A DNA stretch of 64,000 nucleotides from an uncultured Poribacteria bacterium (GTDB lineage Bacteria > Poribacteria > WGA-4E > WGA-3G), in the NCBI GenBank assembly GCA_958295855.1, contig OY282383.1, forward strand, positions 1,184,481-1,248,480. The letters are read 5' to 3'. Shown here in pieces: positions 18,396 through 27,217 of the stretch (its first letter is position 1; each line of letters starts with the position of its first letter). A program made the translations under genes and the position numbers. Under the pieces are notes generated by a model, which saw only the letters and a list, made by a program, of their open reading frames with translations, was not told the origin of the DNA and ran no database searches.

Positions 18396-18469
18396 GCAAC
18401 TTGACATCTATACCCCTCCTTGGCGGATGCCGGGCGAACAAGTTGTGGAAACCTCCAGAACAAGGTATA

Positions 18470-18488
18470 CCACTATTTTCAATAGGGG
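18470..18488. repeat. Palindrome family 2, imperfect copy
   Basis: CCACTATTTTCAATAGGGG followed by TGAAC. It is a one-mismatch copy of the CCACTATT-TTC-AATAGTGG hairpin seen at 35852, 37040 and 40631 and, inverted, within the macroglobulin gene at 21838. It lies in the leader of the esterase gene. Confidence 0.7.
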
Positions 18489-18519
18489 TGAACTTTTGGG
18501 ACATTAAGGAGAATCCATC

Positions 18520-19596
18520 ATGTATAACGCTGAAAAACATTTTGAAACCTTATATGCCACCGTACCGAGGCAGTATGAATTTCGTGCAACTTCACGGGAA
18601 GGATTGTTGGCATGGCAAGCTAATTTTCGTCCGAAACTGCAGGAGGCACTCGGTTTAGATAACATGGCATCGGATTTGAAAGGGTATGAACCGAAAGCGG
18701 AACAATTGGAAACGTTAGATATGGGCGACCATGTCCGGGAAAGCTGGTATTTGTGGGTAGAGCCGACGGTACCGCTGCCGTTCTATTTGTTGATACCGAA
18801 AGGGCTGAGGCATGGGGCCCTCGCCCTACAGGAAGGTGGTAGCGAACGGAAGCTCCCGCTAATTCTTGCACCGCATGGGCACAATCATCCGCATATCTAC
18901 GCGGGTATCGCTTACAATGAAAAAGAAGAGGCGGAGATGGTGGACGGTGAACGTGACATCGCACGGCAGGCGGTAGTTGAGGAAGGGTATATTGCTATCG
19001 CCCCGACGACGCGAGCGTTTGGCGAAACGCGCACTGTAGCCGATAAACAAGCCAATAATACGCACTCATGCCGACACCAGCTCGTCCACAGCATGTTGGT
19101 TGGACGGACACCGATCGGCGAGCGGGTGTGGGATATGTCACGCCTCATTGATTGGGCAATAGCAAATCTTCCGGTGGATGCACAGCGCATTGCGATGACC
19201 GGTAATTCTGGCGGTGGGACAGTATCGCTTTTCGCAGCAGCATGTGAAACCCGCATCGCTGTAGCAGTGCCGAGCTGCTACTTCTGTACGTTTGAAGGCA
19301 GCATTGGCACTATCCGTCATTGTGAATGCAACTATGTGCCTGGGTTGATGCGGTTAGGTGAAATGTATGATGTGGCAGGCTTAATCGCACCGCGTCCGTT
19401 TTGTGCAATTGCAGGACGAGACGACGGCATTTTTCCGATAGAGCACGTCAAGTTGGCTTATGAGCGATTAAAGGCTATCTACACGGTCGCTGGCGTTGCG
19501 GATAAGTGTGAACTGTTCATCGGGCAGGGTGGGCATCGCTATTACAAGGCGGGGGCATGGCCCTTTGTGCATCGGCATTTTGAAGAGATAACGTAA
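18520..19596 (+). CDS. Alpha/beta hydrolase, acetyl xylan esterase / dienelactone hydrolase-like
   Basis: A 358-aa alpha/beta hydrolase. ILAPHGHNHPH is the oxyanion-side HG motif; GNSGGGT around S230 is the nucleophile elbow. IAGRDDGIFP near residue 305 supplies a likely Asp, and QGGHRYY near residue 346 the catalytic His. The early part has no signal peptide, so the enzyme is probably cytoplasmic. The layout resembles large acetyl xylan esterase-like hydrolases that remove acyl groups from saccharides. It diverges from the sugar operon, suggesting that both act on the same carbohydrate. AAGGAG lies eight nt upstream of the ATG. Confidence 0.8.
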   Translation: MYNAEKHFETLYATVPRQYEFRATSREGLLAWQANFRPKLQEALGLDNMASDLKGYEPKAEQLETLDMGDHVRESWYLWVEPTVPLPFYLLIPKGLRHGALALQEGGSERKLPLILAPHGHNHPHIYAGIAYNEKEEAEMVDGERDIARQAVVEEGYIAIAPTTRAFGETRTVADKQANNTHSCRHQLVHSMLVGRTPIGERVWDMSRLIDWAIANLPVDAQRIAMTGNSGGGTVSLFAAACETRIAVAVPSCYFCTFEGSIGTIRHCECNYVPGLMRLGEMYDVAGLIAPRPFCAIAGRDDGIFPIEHVKLAYERLKAIYTVAGVADKCELFIGQGGHRYYKAGAWPFVHRHFEEIT

Positions 19597-19640
19597 TGCG
19601 TTGAATTGAGGTACGCTTCATGACTTCTGTCAGCACTATG

Positions 19641-19675
19641 TATTTCACCCCGCTTTGCGGGGGTAAGAATCCGCT
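19641..19675. repeat. Palindrome family 1 copy with flanks, upstream of the macroglobulin gene
   Basis: A ~35-bp element from TATTTCACC to AATCCGCT, with core CCCCGC-TTT-GCGGGG at 19648-19662. The same element with nearly identical flanks recurs at 19784-19819 across the start of the macroglobulin gene, so the two bracket its ribosome site. Confidence 0.85.
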
Positions 19676-19765
19676 TCAGTGTAAACACGCTTGGGCAATT
19701 CCCCGTTTAAGCCAATATAGTTTGAAGATAATGTCCACTCAAACAACTTCCGGGAGGAATTCCTC

Positions 19766-22700
19766 ATGGTATTCAATCATAGGTATTTCACCCCCGCTTT
19801 GCGGGGGGTAAAAATCCGCTCCAAGAAATTTTTATTTATCGGGCTTGTTCTGCTGACAGGAGTCTGGCTTACAAATCCCTTCTACACTGCAGGTGCAAAT
19901 CCCGAGACGGAATACAGCGTAGCGTATTTTACGCCACAAAGTTTATATGGCTGGGATGAGGTTGTAATAACCTTCTCTGAACCGCTGGTTGACGATGCAC
20001 TGCTTTACACCGAATTGTCGAGTCAAGCGATTCAGGTCACACCGGGCGTGCCAGGAAACGCCCGCTGGTTGGCCCGGGATAAAATCGGATTCTTTTTTGA
20101 CGCGCCCTTAGCTCCATCGCAGGAGTACACGGTTGAACTCGCGGCTGAACTGAGGCCGCCGTTTGTCCTCACAGGACAGCGACAGTTTACCTTCACCACA
20201 GAACGTTTCGAGGTGCAGCGAGCCACTCTTAAACTTCACTATGATAAAGGCCTGCAAAAAGCAAAGGCGACTGGCAGATTCACATTCAACTACCCTATAA
20301 ATATTGTGGATTTTCGGGAGAAGGTTTCAATTGTAGATGGAACCGCTGCTGAAATTCCTTATATCCTCCAAACCCCAAGCACGATTGCCCAGACTTTCAC
20401 AATAGAGGTTGAAGATGTTTCGCGAATTCTTGATGGGCAGCACTTCCAGCTGCAGCTTGATAAAGGGTTCCAGTGCCTTGGGATGCAAACGGGTCTTGAA
20501 CAGACACGTTTGACACCGATAGAGGTAGCGGATGAATTGCCATTCTTTGAGGTTAATTCCGTGGAGGTTAGCACGCGCGATAGAGTGCCGAACATCACAC
20601 TTTTGTTCAACGCGAACGGTAGGATTACGCCTGCACACGTGCAAGAATATGTCAGCATTGAACCGCCGGTAGCCGCTCTGTCAATAAGAGCTTTTCACGG
20701 CAGCTTAGACATTTACGGGAATTTTAAGCCTCGTGCAACTTACACAGTCAGTATTAAGCGAGGTTTAACATCGGAAGGCGGTTTGATGTTAAAAGAGGAT
20801 TATGCTGCAACCTTGACGATTCCAGATCTGGAACCGCAGCTCCGTTTTCCTGAAAAAAGTTTTCTGCTCCCTCGGAAGGGGCCTTTAACCCTTGATGTGG
20901 CAACGATTAACGTGGAACGCGTGAGTTTGGCGATAACCAAGCTATTTCTCGCTGATTTGCCAAGGCTCATCCACATGGGTGTACTTCATATTGAATCGCC
21001 CCGCAACGAGGAAATCATCACCACACTCCCTTTGAAAGACTATCTGACCGGTGAGGGTGGCGGAATTTTTAAGGTAGTGCCGCTCGATGCGGGTCATGGA
21101 GAAAATGTAGAACAGGTGATTCTGGTGACAGACCTGGGCATTGTTGCCAAAACCGCGGGCGATGAATTATGGGTTTGGGTCAATTCGCTTGATTCCTTAC
21201 GGCCGGTTTCGCAGGCAACAGTTAAACTCATTGGGACAAGGCAGGGGGGCATACCGGATGAACTTCTTGGGACTTTGCATACTGCAATAACCGACGCGGA
21301 AGGTTTTGTCAAAATTCCGTTGGTTTCTGGCCAATCGCATAAAACCCCTACAAAGCAGGGGCAAATGCCATCACTGAATAAATACAGCGGACTTATTCTG
21401 ACTGTTGCCAAAGGGGATGACTTCTCCTTCCTCAGGGTAGACAGGGATCACATTTTAACGGGCAATTTCAGCACGTCCGTTGATGAGTGGGTATCTGCCC
21501 CGCAAAGCGGGGGTAAATACCCTTTCCCTAATTTAAAAGAGGGGTATGAGGCGTTTCTCTACACGAACAGCGGTGTCTATCGTCCTGGGGAAAAGGTGAA
21601 CCTTGTCGGCATTGTCCGCGCGCAACAGACAGCCCCTGACAATGAGATTCCAGCCTCGCTTCCGATATGGGTTGACGTTCGCACCCCAGGGAACCAGACC
21701 CTGCGAGCGTTTCAAGGGCAAACTGATCAAGACGGTGCCTGTGAAGTGCAGATACAGTTACCCGCCTCTGCACAAACAGGCATGTACAGCGCCACGATGT
21801 GGGCTAACGAAAAACATAGAAGTTTCACCACTATTGAAAATAGTGGCAAACTTGGGCAGGTTTCGTTTCAAGTCGAAGAGTTCATGCCCGACCGGATGAA
21901 GGTCACGGTAGAAACGGACAAAGCCACCTATATGTTGGACGACGAAGTTAACGTCAAAGTCAGTGCCGTGAACCTTTTCGGGGCACCAGCATCCGGCCTG
22001 AAAGTAGATGCCACGTGTAGGCTTGTGACAACATCTTATGTGCCAACAGAGAAGTGGCGTTCGTTCAATTTCTCCGATTCACCCCGCCCTTTTGAGAGCG
22101 AATCAATTGGGCTCGGTGAAACGCGCACCGACGCAGAGGGGAAAGCCGCCTATCAGTTCAAGCCAAAGGTATTTACCCCGCTTGGCGGGGCAGATACCAC
22201 ACACGACACTGCGAAGCCGACATCTCCGTTAAACGGTGTTATCAGCGTTACAGCTCAAGAGCTTGGGGGACGCGCTGTGACCGCCTCTCAACACATCTCG
22301 ATACATCCGTATTCCCATTATATTGGCATCCAACGGCAGACAGCGGGAACTGTGAAGCCCAATGAAGAAGTGGGCTTCAACTACATTGTAGTCGATAAGG
22401 AAGGCACCGCTGAAGCGGGACGGGCTGTGGAGTTCACGCTTTACGCGATAGCAGGTACGCAAACCACCCAATTGGAAACGCATACACTCACATCAACATC
22501 GGAAAAAGGGCATTTCACTTTTACCCCCTCCCTGCGCGGTGAACATCGCGTGGAGGGGACTGATGTTGCCTCCGGTTCAAAGGCTTCGGTGCGATTTTAT
22601 GTCTCAGAATGGGGCGGGGCACCGTGGTCAAAGGAAAATTCAGTTCAGCTTGACCTAACCCTCGATAAAGCCGCCTATCAGCCCGGTGAAACAGCGGCGT

Positions 22701-25549
22701 TGCATATCAAAGCCCCTTTTCCCGGTAAGTTATTGCTGACAATTGAGCGAGAAAAGGTGTTGGGTTATCAAACGCTTATGATGAAGGAACCGACTGCAAC
22801 CGTGGCGATTCCGTTTAAGCACGCCTATCGCCCCAATGTCTACCTTTATGCAACGCTCATTCGCCCCTTGGCTTCGGTGGAGAAAGATGAACCCGCGCGC
22901 GCGTTTGGCATCGTCCCGTTAAAACTGGATGCAGAACCAAACCGGCTGGCAGTGGCACTTGACATGCCGGAACAGATCCGCCCGGACCGTGAGGTGGAGA
23001 TAAAGTTCCATGTCCGCGGAAATCGGCGAGAAGGCCAACCGTACCGAGTCAGCATCGCCGCTGTTGACGAGGGCATCGTTCAACTGACAGACTTCCAAAC
23101 GCCAGCCCTGCATGCCTACTTTTATCGGCAGAGACGGCTTGAAACCCGTTCTTATGAGTTTTACACTGCAATAACCAGAAACAACCACTTTCCGATTCGC
23201 CCGATAGAATCGTTCTCTGACGTTGAGGATTTGCTATTGTTCTCTGACGTTATGTATTTGCTGGAGAGTGGGTTTGCTCCGACTCTGGGACGGAGGAACG
23301 GCTCTTCCGCCGATTTCGGGGGCGGGTTCGGGGCGTCCGGGTCCGTACCCCCCGTATTGAAAGCTTCTATGCCGCCCGGCCGGCTTAATACTAGCAGCGT
23401 TATCCGGGTAAAACCCGTAACACGCTGGTCCGGTCTCATGACAACAGATTCCGACGGCCGCGGCGTGGTTCGCTTCAAGATTCCGCAGTTCAACGGGACC
23501 TTGCGGGTGATGGCTGTCGCCTTTTCTGGGGAAGCCTACGGCTCCGCGACGCAGCAGATCGAAGTCAGTGAACCGCTGATTCTAACACCAACATTCCCAC
23601 GGTTCCTCTCCGGAGGAGACCGGCTTCGCGTGCCGGTGAGTGTTTTCAATAACACGGGGACTGCTGGTGATTTCACGGTTGAATTGCAAGCTACCGGGCC
23701 CGTGCAGCTTCTGACTGAAGTCGAGATTACAAATCCCTCCTACCGAGATAGAAAGTCGGGATTACAAATCCCTCCTACCCAAATAGAAGGCGATTTTGGT
23801 AAGCTCGTACCCGTACCACCGACTGCGTCTGTCCAAAAACAGGTGCGGGTGGCCACCGGGGCAACGGAGCATCTCTTTTTCGACGTGCTTGCACATGATG
23901 CCATAGGCGTGCTGACGTTTAATCTGTCTGCATCCGGCAATGACGAAACAACACAGCGCGCTGTCCAGTTCCCACTCCGACCGGCTGCGCCTCCTATTAC
24001 AAAGAGCGGACAAGGTGTTGTCCTAGCCGGCGAGCCAACCGATTTTGTGCTCCCTTCCAATCTCTTAGCAGATTCGTCTGAGTTTACGCTGACTGTTGCA
24101 CCTTTTCCGGCAGTTAAGTTCGGTAGTGGGCTCCGCTATCTGATCCGATATCCGCACGGGTGCCTGGAGCAAACAACAAGCAGGGTGTTCGCACTCCTCT
24201 ATCTCAGTGACATTGCCAAACTTGTTGAACCAACGCTAATTGATGCGGCGGGACAGCGCAGCAGAATTAACCACTACATTACTGCTGGCATTACCAAGTT
24301 AGAAGGTATGCTTTTGCCGACTCATCATTTCGCATACTGGCCTAATGGAACTAGCATCAACGCTTGGAGCAGTGTCTACGCAGCTCATTTTTTAGTTGAG
24401 GCACGGAAGGCGGGGTACGAGCTCTCCGACACAGTCTATAATCGGATGCTGGAAGGGTTGAGGCATCGAGCAAAAGCAGCGGCGAGGTTTACTGCGTCGG
24501 ATAAGCCAGATAGATATAAGGTGGCTCAGGCCGTGTACGCCTGCTATGTCTTGGCTACAGCAGGGCAGCCCGAGAAGAGGATGATACACTACCTGAAAGA
24601 CAACTGGTTAGACGAACTGAACGATTATAGCCGTTTCCAATTAGCAGGTGCGTTCGCACTCATCGGTGAACAGCAGAAAGCATTGTCACTGCTGCCTGCC
24701 TCAATCGCCCTCAATGCGGCAAACCAGCGCGAAACGGGACGCAATTTTGACTCACCGGTTCGAGCACACGCCATCATGCTCGATGTCCTTGCAGAGGTAG
24801 CTGAAAACCATCCCGCTATTCCTGCCCTTGTTGAAAGTCTAACCGAGGCAGCATCAGAGGATGGACGGTGGGCTACCACTCAGGAGAACGCCTTCGCGCT
24901 TCTTGCACTCGGCAAAATGCTAAAGCGGCACGCTTCTGGGCAGTACACCGGCAGACTCACACTCAACGGGACACCCTTTGCAGACTTTGACGCAACCGGG
25001 GCGCAATATACTGCCAGAGATTGGGACGGCGCACGTGTGCAGCTAACGGTTGAAGGGCAAGGCAGCTGCTACTATTATTGGACAGCGTTCGGTGTCGGGC
25101 GAGATTCCTACATTGAGGAATACGAACGCGATTTACAGATAAGCCGCCGCTACGTTAATCAAGATGGGATAAAAGTCGGCCCCGTCTTTCAGAGTGGCGA
25201 GGTGGTAGTCGCAGAGATCACCGTCAAAGCTCTCTCGCGCACGCTTGAAAACGTTGTTGTGGTTGATATGTTGCCTGCCGGCTTTGAGATTGAAAACCCG
25301 CGTCTTCAGTCTCGCGCGAGTCTCCCATGGATGCAAGAGCAATCCTTCACACCTGACCACATGGACATTCGTGACGACCGCCTCATCTTCTTCGGGAATT
25401 TTCCGCACCAACGGGAACGGAAGTTTTATTACATGCTCAGAGCAGTAACACCCGGAATATTTACGGTACCGCCTGTCTCCGCTGAGGCAATGTACAACCC
25501 AGAAAGCGCAGCTGTTGCATCAAGCGGGACAATTGAGGTGGTTGAGTAG
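19766..25549 (+). CDS. Alpha-2-macroglobulin family protein (thioester type)
   Basis: A 1,927-aa large extracytoplasmic protein. The N-terminus has a basic stretch, a hydrophobic core (FIGLVLLTGVWL) and no lipobox, so it is a secreted or membrane-anchored form. Multiple beta-sandwich MG domains follow. A Gly-rich stretch near residues 1,175-1,195 could be a bait or linker segment. The thioester motif GCLEQ (C1466 to Q1469) lies in an alpha-helical toroid domain. Family role: trapping attacking proteases, with the thioester linking covalently to them. No pbpC penicillin-binding partner gene is nearby, unlike many proteobacterial loci. The ATG is supported by GGGAGG eight nt upstream. Four family 1 palindromes and one family 2 palindrome lie in frame within the gene. 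Confidence 0.92.
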   Translation: MVFNHRYFTPALRGVKIRSKKFLFIGLVLLTGVWLTNPFYTAGANPETEYSVAYFTPQSLYGWDEVVITFSEPLVDDALLYTELSSQAIQVTPGVPGNARWLARDKIGFFFDAPLAPSQEYTVELAAELRPPFVLTGQRQFTFTTERFEVQRATLKLHYDKGLQKAKATGRFTFNYPINIVDFREKVSIVDGTAAEIPYILQTPSTIAQTFTIEVEDVSRILDGQHFQLQLDKGFQCLGMQTGLEQTRLTPIEVADELPFFEVNSVEVSTRDRVPNITLLFNANGRITPAHVQEYVSIEPPVAALSIRAFHGSLDIYGNFKPRATYTVSIKRGLTSEGGLMLKEDYAATLTIPDLEPQLRFPEKSFLLPRKGPLTLDVATINVERVSLAITKLFLADLPRLIHMGVLHIESPRNEEIITTLPLKDYLTGEGGGIFKVVPLDAGHGENVEQVILVTDLGIVAKTAGDELWVWVNSLDSLRPVSQATVKLIGTRQGGIPDELLGTLHTAITDAEGFVKIPLVSGQSHKTPTKQGQMPSLNKYSGLILTVAKGDDFSFLRVDRDHILTGNFSTSVDEWVSAPQSGGKYPFPNLKEGYEAFLYTNSGVYRPGEKVNLVGIVRAQQTAPDNEIPASLPIWVDVRTPGNQTLRAFQGQTDQDGACEVQIQLPASAQTGMYSATMWANEKHRSFTTIENSGKLGQVSFQVEEFMPDRMKVTVETDKATYMLDDEVNVKVSAVNLFGAPASGLKVDATCRLVTTSYVPTEKWRSFNFSDSPRPFESESIGLGETRTDAEGKAAYQFKPKVFTPLGGADTTHDTAKPTSPLNGVISVTAQELGGRAVTASQHISIHPYSHYIGIQRQTAGTVKPNEEVGFNYIVVDKEGTAEAGRAVEFTLYAIAGTQTTQLETHTLTSTSEKGHFTFTPSLRGEHRVEGTDVASGSKASVRFYVSEWGGAPWSKENSVQLDLTLDKAAYQPGETAALHIKAPFPGKLLLTIEREKVLGYQTLMMKEPTATVAIPFKHAYRPNVYLYATLIRPLASVEKDEPARAFGIVPLKLDAEPNRLAVALDMPEQIRPDREVEIKFHVRGNRREGQPYRVSIAAVDEGIVQLTDFQTPALHAYFYRQRRLETRSYEFYTAITRNNHFPIRPIESFSDVEDLLLFSDVMYLLESGFAPTLGRRNGSSADFGGGFGASGSVPPVLKASMPPGRLNTSSVIRVKPVTRWSGLMTTDSDGRGVVRFKIPQFNGTLRVMAVAFSGEAYGSATQQIEVSEPLILTPTFPRFLSGGDRLRVPVSVFNNTGTAGDFTVELQATGPVQLLTEVEITNPSYRDRKSGLQIPPTQIEGDFGKLVPVPPTASVQKQVRVATGATEHLFFDVLAHDAIGVLTFNLSASGNDETTQRAVQFPLRPAAPPITKSGQGVVLAGEPTDFVLPSNLLADSSEFTLTVAPFPAVKFGSGLRYLIRYPHGCLEQTTSRVFALLYLSDIAKLVEPTLIDAAGQRSRINHYITAGITKLEGMLLPTHHFAYWPNGTSINAWSSVYAAHFLVEARKAGYELSDTVYNRMLEGLRHRAKAAARFTASDKPDRYKVAQAVYACYVLATAGQPEKRMIHYLKDNWLDELNDYSRFQLAGAFALIGEQQKALSLLPASIALNAANQRETGRNFDSPVRAHAIMLDVLAEVAENHPAIPALVESLTEAASEDGRWATTQENAFALLALGKMLKRHASGQYTGRLTLNGTPFADFDATGAQYTARDWDGARVQLTVEGQGSCYYYWTAFGVGRDSYIEEYERDLQISRRYVNQDGIKVGPVFQSGEVVVAEITVKALSRTLENVVVVDMLPAGFEIENPRLQSRASLPWMQEQSFTPDHMDIRDDRLIFFGNFPHQRERKFYYMLRAVTPGIFTVPPVSAEAMYNPESAAVASSGTIEVVE
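19784..19819. repeat. Family 1 palindrome within the signal-peptide region of the macroglobulin
   Basis: Core CCCCCGC-TTT-GCGGGGG (19791-19807) is translated as FTPALRGVK just before the basic residues and hydrophobic core of the signal peptide. It lengthens the n-region by about 12 residues. Confidence 0.85.
21345..21361. repeat. Family 1 palindrome in frame within the macroglobulin gene
   Basis: CCCCTACAAAGCAGGGG followed by CAAATGCC, a slightly degraded copy in inverted orientation. It is read as TPTKQGQMP, in a loop-like, polar stretch. Confidence 0.6.
21498..21513. repeat. Family 1 palindrome in frame within the macroglobulin gene
   Basis: CCCCGCAAAGCGGGGG followed by TAAATACC, the same flank as intergenic copies. 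It is read as APQSGGKYP without breaking the frame. Confidence 0.85.
21838..21856. repeat. Family 2 palindrome in frame within the macroglobulin gene
   Basis: CCACTATTGAAAATAGTGG preceded by AGTTTCA, the exact reverse complement of the intergenic form. It is read as TTIENSGK. Confidence 0.85.
22176..22190. repeat. Family 1 palindrome in frame within the macroglobulin gene
   Basis: CCCCGCTTGGCGGGG preceded by GGTATTTA and followed by CAGATACC. It is read as FTPLGGAD, in the same frame as the copy in the signal peptide (FTPALRG). Confidence 0.8.
23728..23783 (+). repeat. Short direct repeat within the macroglobulin gene
   Basis: ATTACAAATCCCTCCTACC occurs at about 23726 and again at about 23760, each followed by (C/G)(A)ATAGA-like sequence. 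It is read in two different frames (ITNPSYR and LQIPPTQ), so it is a nucleotide repeat rather than a protein repeat. Confidence 0.6.
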
Positions 25550-25603
25550 CAAAATTGTAGGGGCGCATCCCCGTCTCCAGCCGTATTTATTTGCAACGGA
25601 AAT

Positions 25604-25664
25604 GGGCGGGAGGGCCCCGTCTCCGCCCGCCTCCCTTTGTCAGGGCAGAGCTCCGTCTCTGCCC
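25604..25664. repeat. GC-rich hairpins after the macroglobulin gene
   Basis: Two related hairpins: GGGCGGGAGGG...CTCCGCCC (25604-25628) and GGGCAGAG-CTCCGT-CTCTGCCC (25643-25664). A degenerate third starts near 25560. The element sits between convergent genes and may serve as a bidirectional terminator. A similar hairpin, GGCGGAG-ACAGGG-CTCCGCC, is at 32641-32660. Confidence 0.6.
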
Positions 25665-25726
25665 ACCTACCGCCGAACAAAAACAAGACGAATCAAGTTA
25701 ATTTGATATAAGTCCTACTGAAGCCC

Positions 25727-27157
25727 CTACCGTGAACCCTTTTTGATCGCCCACAAAGTTTTCAAAATGATTTTCATATCCAAGCCAAGTGACCAGTTTT
25801 CGATATAATACCGGTCATAACAGATACGCTCTTCAAGGGAGGTGTTGCCGCGCAAGCCGTTGACTTGCGCCCAGCCAGTCATCCCAGATTTGACGCGCTG
25901 CCGAGCGAGATAGTGCGGTATCGATTCTCGGAACGTATCAATTAGCCCAGACATCTCCGGACGCGGCCCGACGAGGCTCATATCGCCCACAAAAACATTG
26001 AAAAACTGGGGAAGTTCGTCCAAACTCCAACGTCTCAGAAACTTTCCGAGGGATGTCTGCCGCGCATCATCTGTGGTTGCCCAGACATGCCCTACCTTGT
26101 CCTCAGCATCTGCGCGCATCGAGCGGAATTTGTAGATGCTGAACCGCTTTCCGGCTTTGCCGATGCGTTCCTGCCGAAAAATCGCTTTGCCCGGTGATGT
26201 CAGCCGGATCGCGATAACAATTGCTAACATCAGTGGGCTCAACCCGATTAAAGCCACCAGACTAAAAACGATGTCAATAAGGCGTTTGATGATGCCCTGG
26301 ACCCCCTGCATGGGTGTCTCCCGTAATCGGATGACGGGGATGCTATCAAAGGAAGCAATGGCTGTACCGCCGGTGAGAAATTCGGAGAGCTCAGGAATCA
26401 CGTTGATTTGGACAGGCACGCCTTCGCAATCGTGGAGAATCTGTAGGATAGCCTCATTTGAAATTGCTGGCGATACGATGAATAGCATATCAAGCCTGTA
26501 CTCTTGCACAAGTTGAAGCACTTCGTCACTCTGTCCAAGGCTTTGATAAGCTTCCGCGCCGGATTCCCCAACTTGTTGGGGATGCTCGATTCCGGTCTCT
26601 CTACCAATTATTCCAACGAATTGATAACCGCTGTTTGATTTGGAGCGGAGGGCGTGGATAAACGTTTCCACGCGTGCATCATAGCCAACAAGCACCACCC
26701 GGCTGACACCTACTCCCTGTGCATGAACTGCCTGCCGAAAACGGTGAAGGACGAGCCGACCCAAAAACAGCCAGACAAGACTGAACCCGGTCGCAAGGAG
26801 CATCACCCAGCGCGAATAGGCATCGTGATGGTAGATGAAAAAGAGTGCAGCCAACGTGGCGAGGAGCGCGATGAGGGCGGCTTTGCAGAGTGCCCAGAAC
26901 GCCGAGACCGTGGCGTTGCTTTCCGGACGATAGAGTTTTAACGTCTTCAACGTCATTAACCAGATAATTGCCATCAGCGGGATAAGCCGGAAATAGTCCT
27001 CAAGAGGTGGGGTGCCGCCTTTATGCAACGCCAGAGATTCAAGCCAACCTGATTCAAACCGGACCCAATAGGCTACGACAATCGCGGTGGCGACGAAACA
27101 GAAATCTAATAGAACTGTGAGCGCGATGAGCAAATGATCGAGCGTTTTGTTGTTCAT
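25727..27157 (-). CDS. Polyprenyl-phosphate sugar (glucose) phosphotransferase, WcaJ/WbaP-like
   Basis: A 476-aa membrane protein of the exopolysaccharide glycosylphosphotransferase family. Four or five N-terminal hydrophobic segments are followed by a Rossmann-like middle region and the C-terminal bacterial sugar transferase domain. That domain starts at KRLIDIVFSL and contains FRQERIGKAGKRF, IYKFRSMR, the RWSLDELPQFFNV catalytic region and GDMSLVGPRPE. The enzyme loads the first sugar-1-phosphate onto undecaprenyl phosphate for exopolysaccharide or O-antigen synthesis. Eighteen extra in-frame codons upstream come partly from the palindrome at 27192-27208, so I start at ATG 27157. No other capsule genes are adjacent. 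Confidence 0.88.
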   Translation of the reverse strand: MNNKTLDHLLIALTVLLDFCFVATAIVVAYWVRFESGWLESLALHKGGTPPLEDYFRLIPLMAIIWLMTLKTLKLYRPESNATVSAFWALCKAALIALLATLAALFFIYHHDAYSRWVMLLATGFSLVWLFLGRLVLHRFRQAVHAQGVGVSRVVLVGYDARVETFIHALRSKSNSGYQFVGIIGRETGIEHPQQVGESGAEAYQSLGQSDEVLQLVQEYRLDMLFIVSPAISNEAILQILHDCEGVPVQINVIPELSEFLTGGTAIASFDSIPVIRLRETPMQGVQGIIKRLIDIVFSLVALIGLSPLMLAIVIAIRLTSPGKAIFRQERIGKAGKRFSIYKFRSMRADAEDKVGHVWATTDDARQTSLGKFLRRWSLDELPQFFNVFVGDMSLVGPRPEMSGLIDTFRESIPHYLARQRVKSGMTGWAQVNGLRGNTSLEERICYDRYYIENWSLGLDMKIILKTLWAIKKGSR

Positions 27158-27191
27158 TGCCTGATTTTTTAGAATACCACAAGGGTGCATA

Positions 27192-27208
27192 CCCCCGCCA
27201 CGCGGGGG
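27192..27208. repeat. Family 1 palindrome, variant loop
   Basis: CCCCCGC-CAC-GCGGGGG followed by CAAATACCACTAT. The stem is perfect although the loop differs from the usual TTT. It lies between the sugar transferase start and the beta-class methyltransferase stop. Confidence 0.8.
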
Positions 27209-27217
27209 CAAATACCA

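Larger units (their letters stand above)
18320..18406. promoter_or_regulatory. Candidate operator pair in the divergent promoter region
   Basis: Two inverted repeats with TGTCAA/TTGACA arms: TGTCAA-N6-TTGACA (18320-18337) and TGTCAAG-CAA-CTTGACA (18390-18406). Each overlaps a -35 box of one of the divergent promoters. A shared repressor could control both directions; alternatively the arms are just extra -35-like boxes. Confidence 0.4.
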
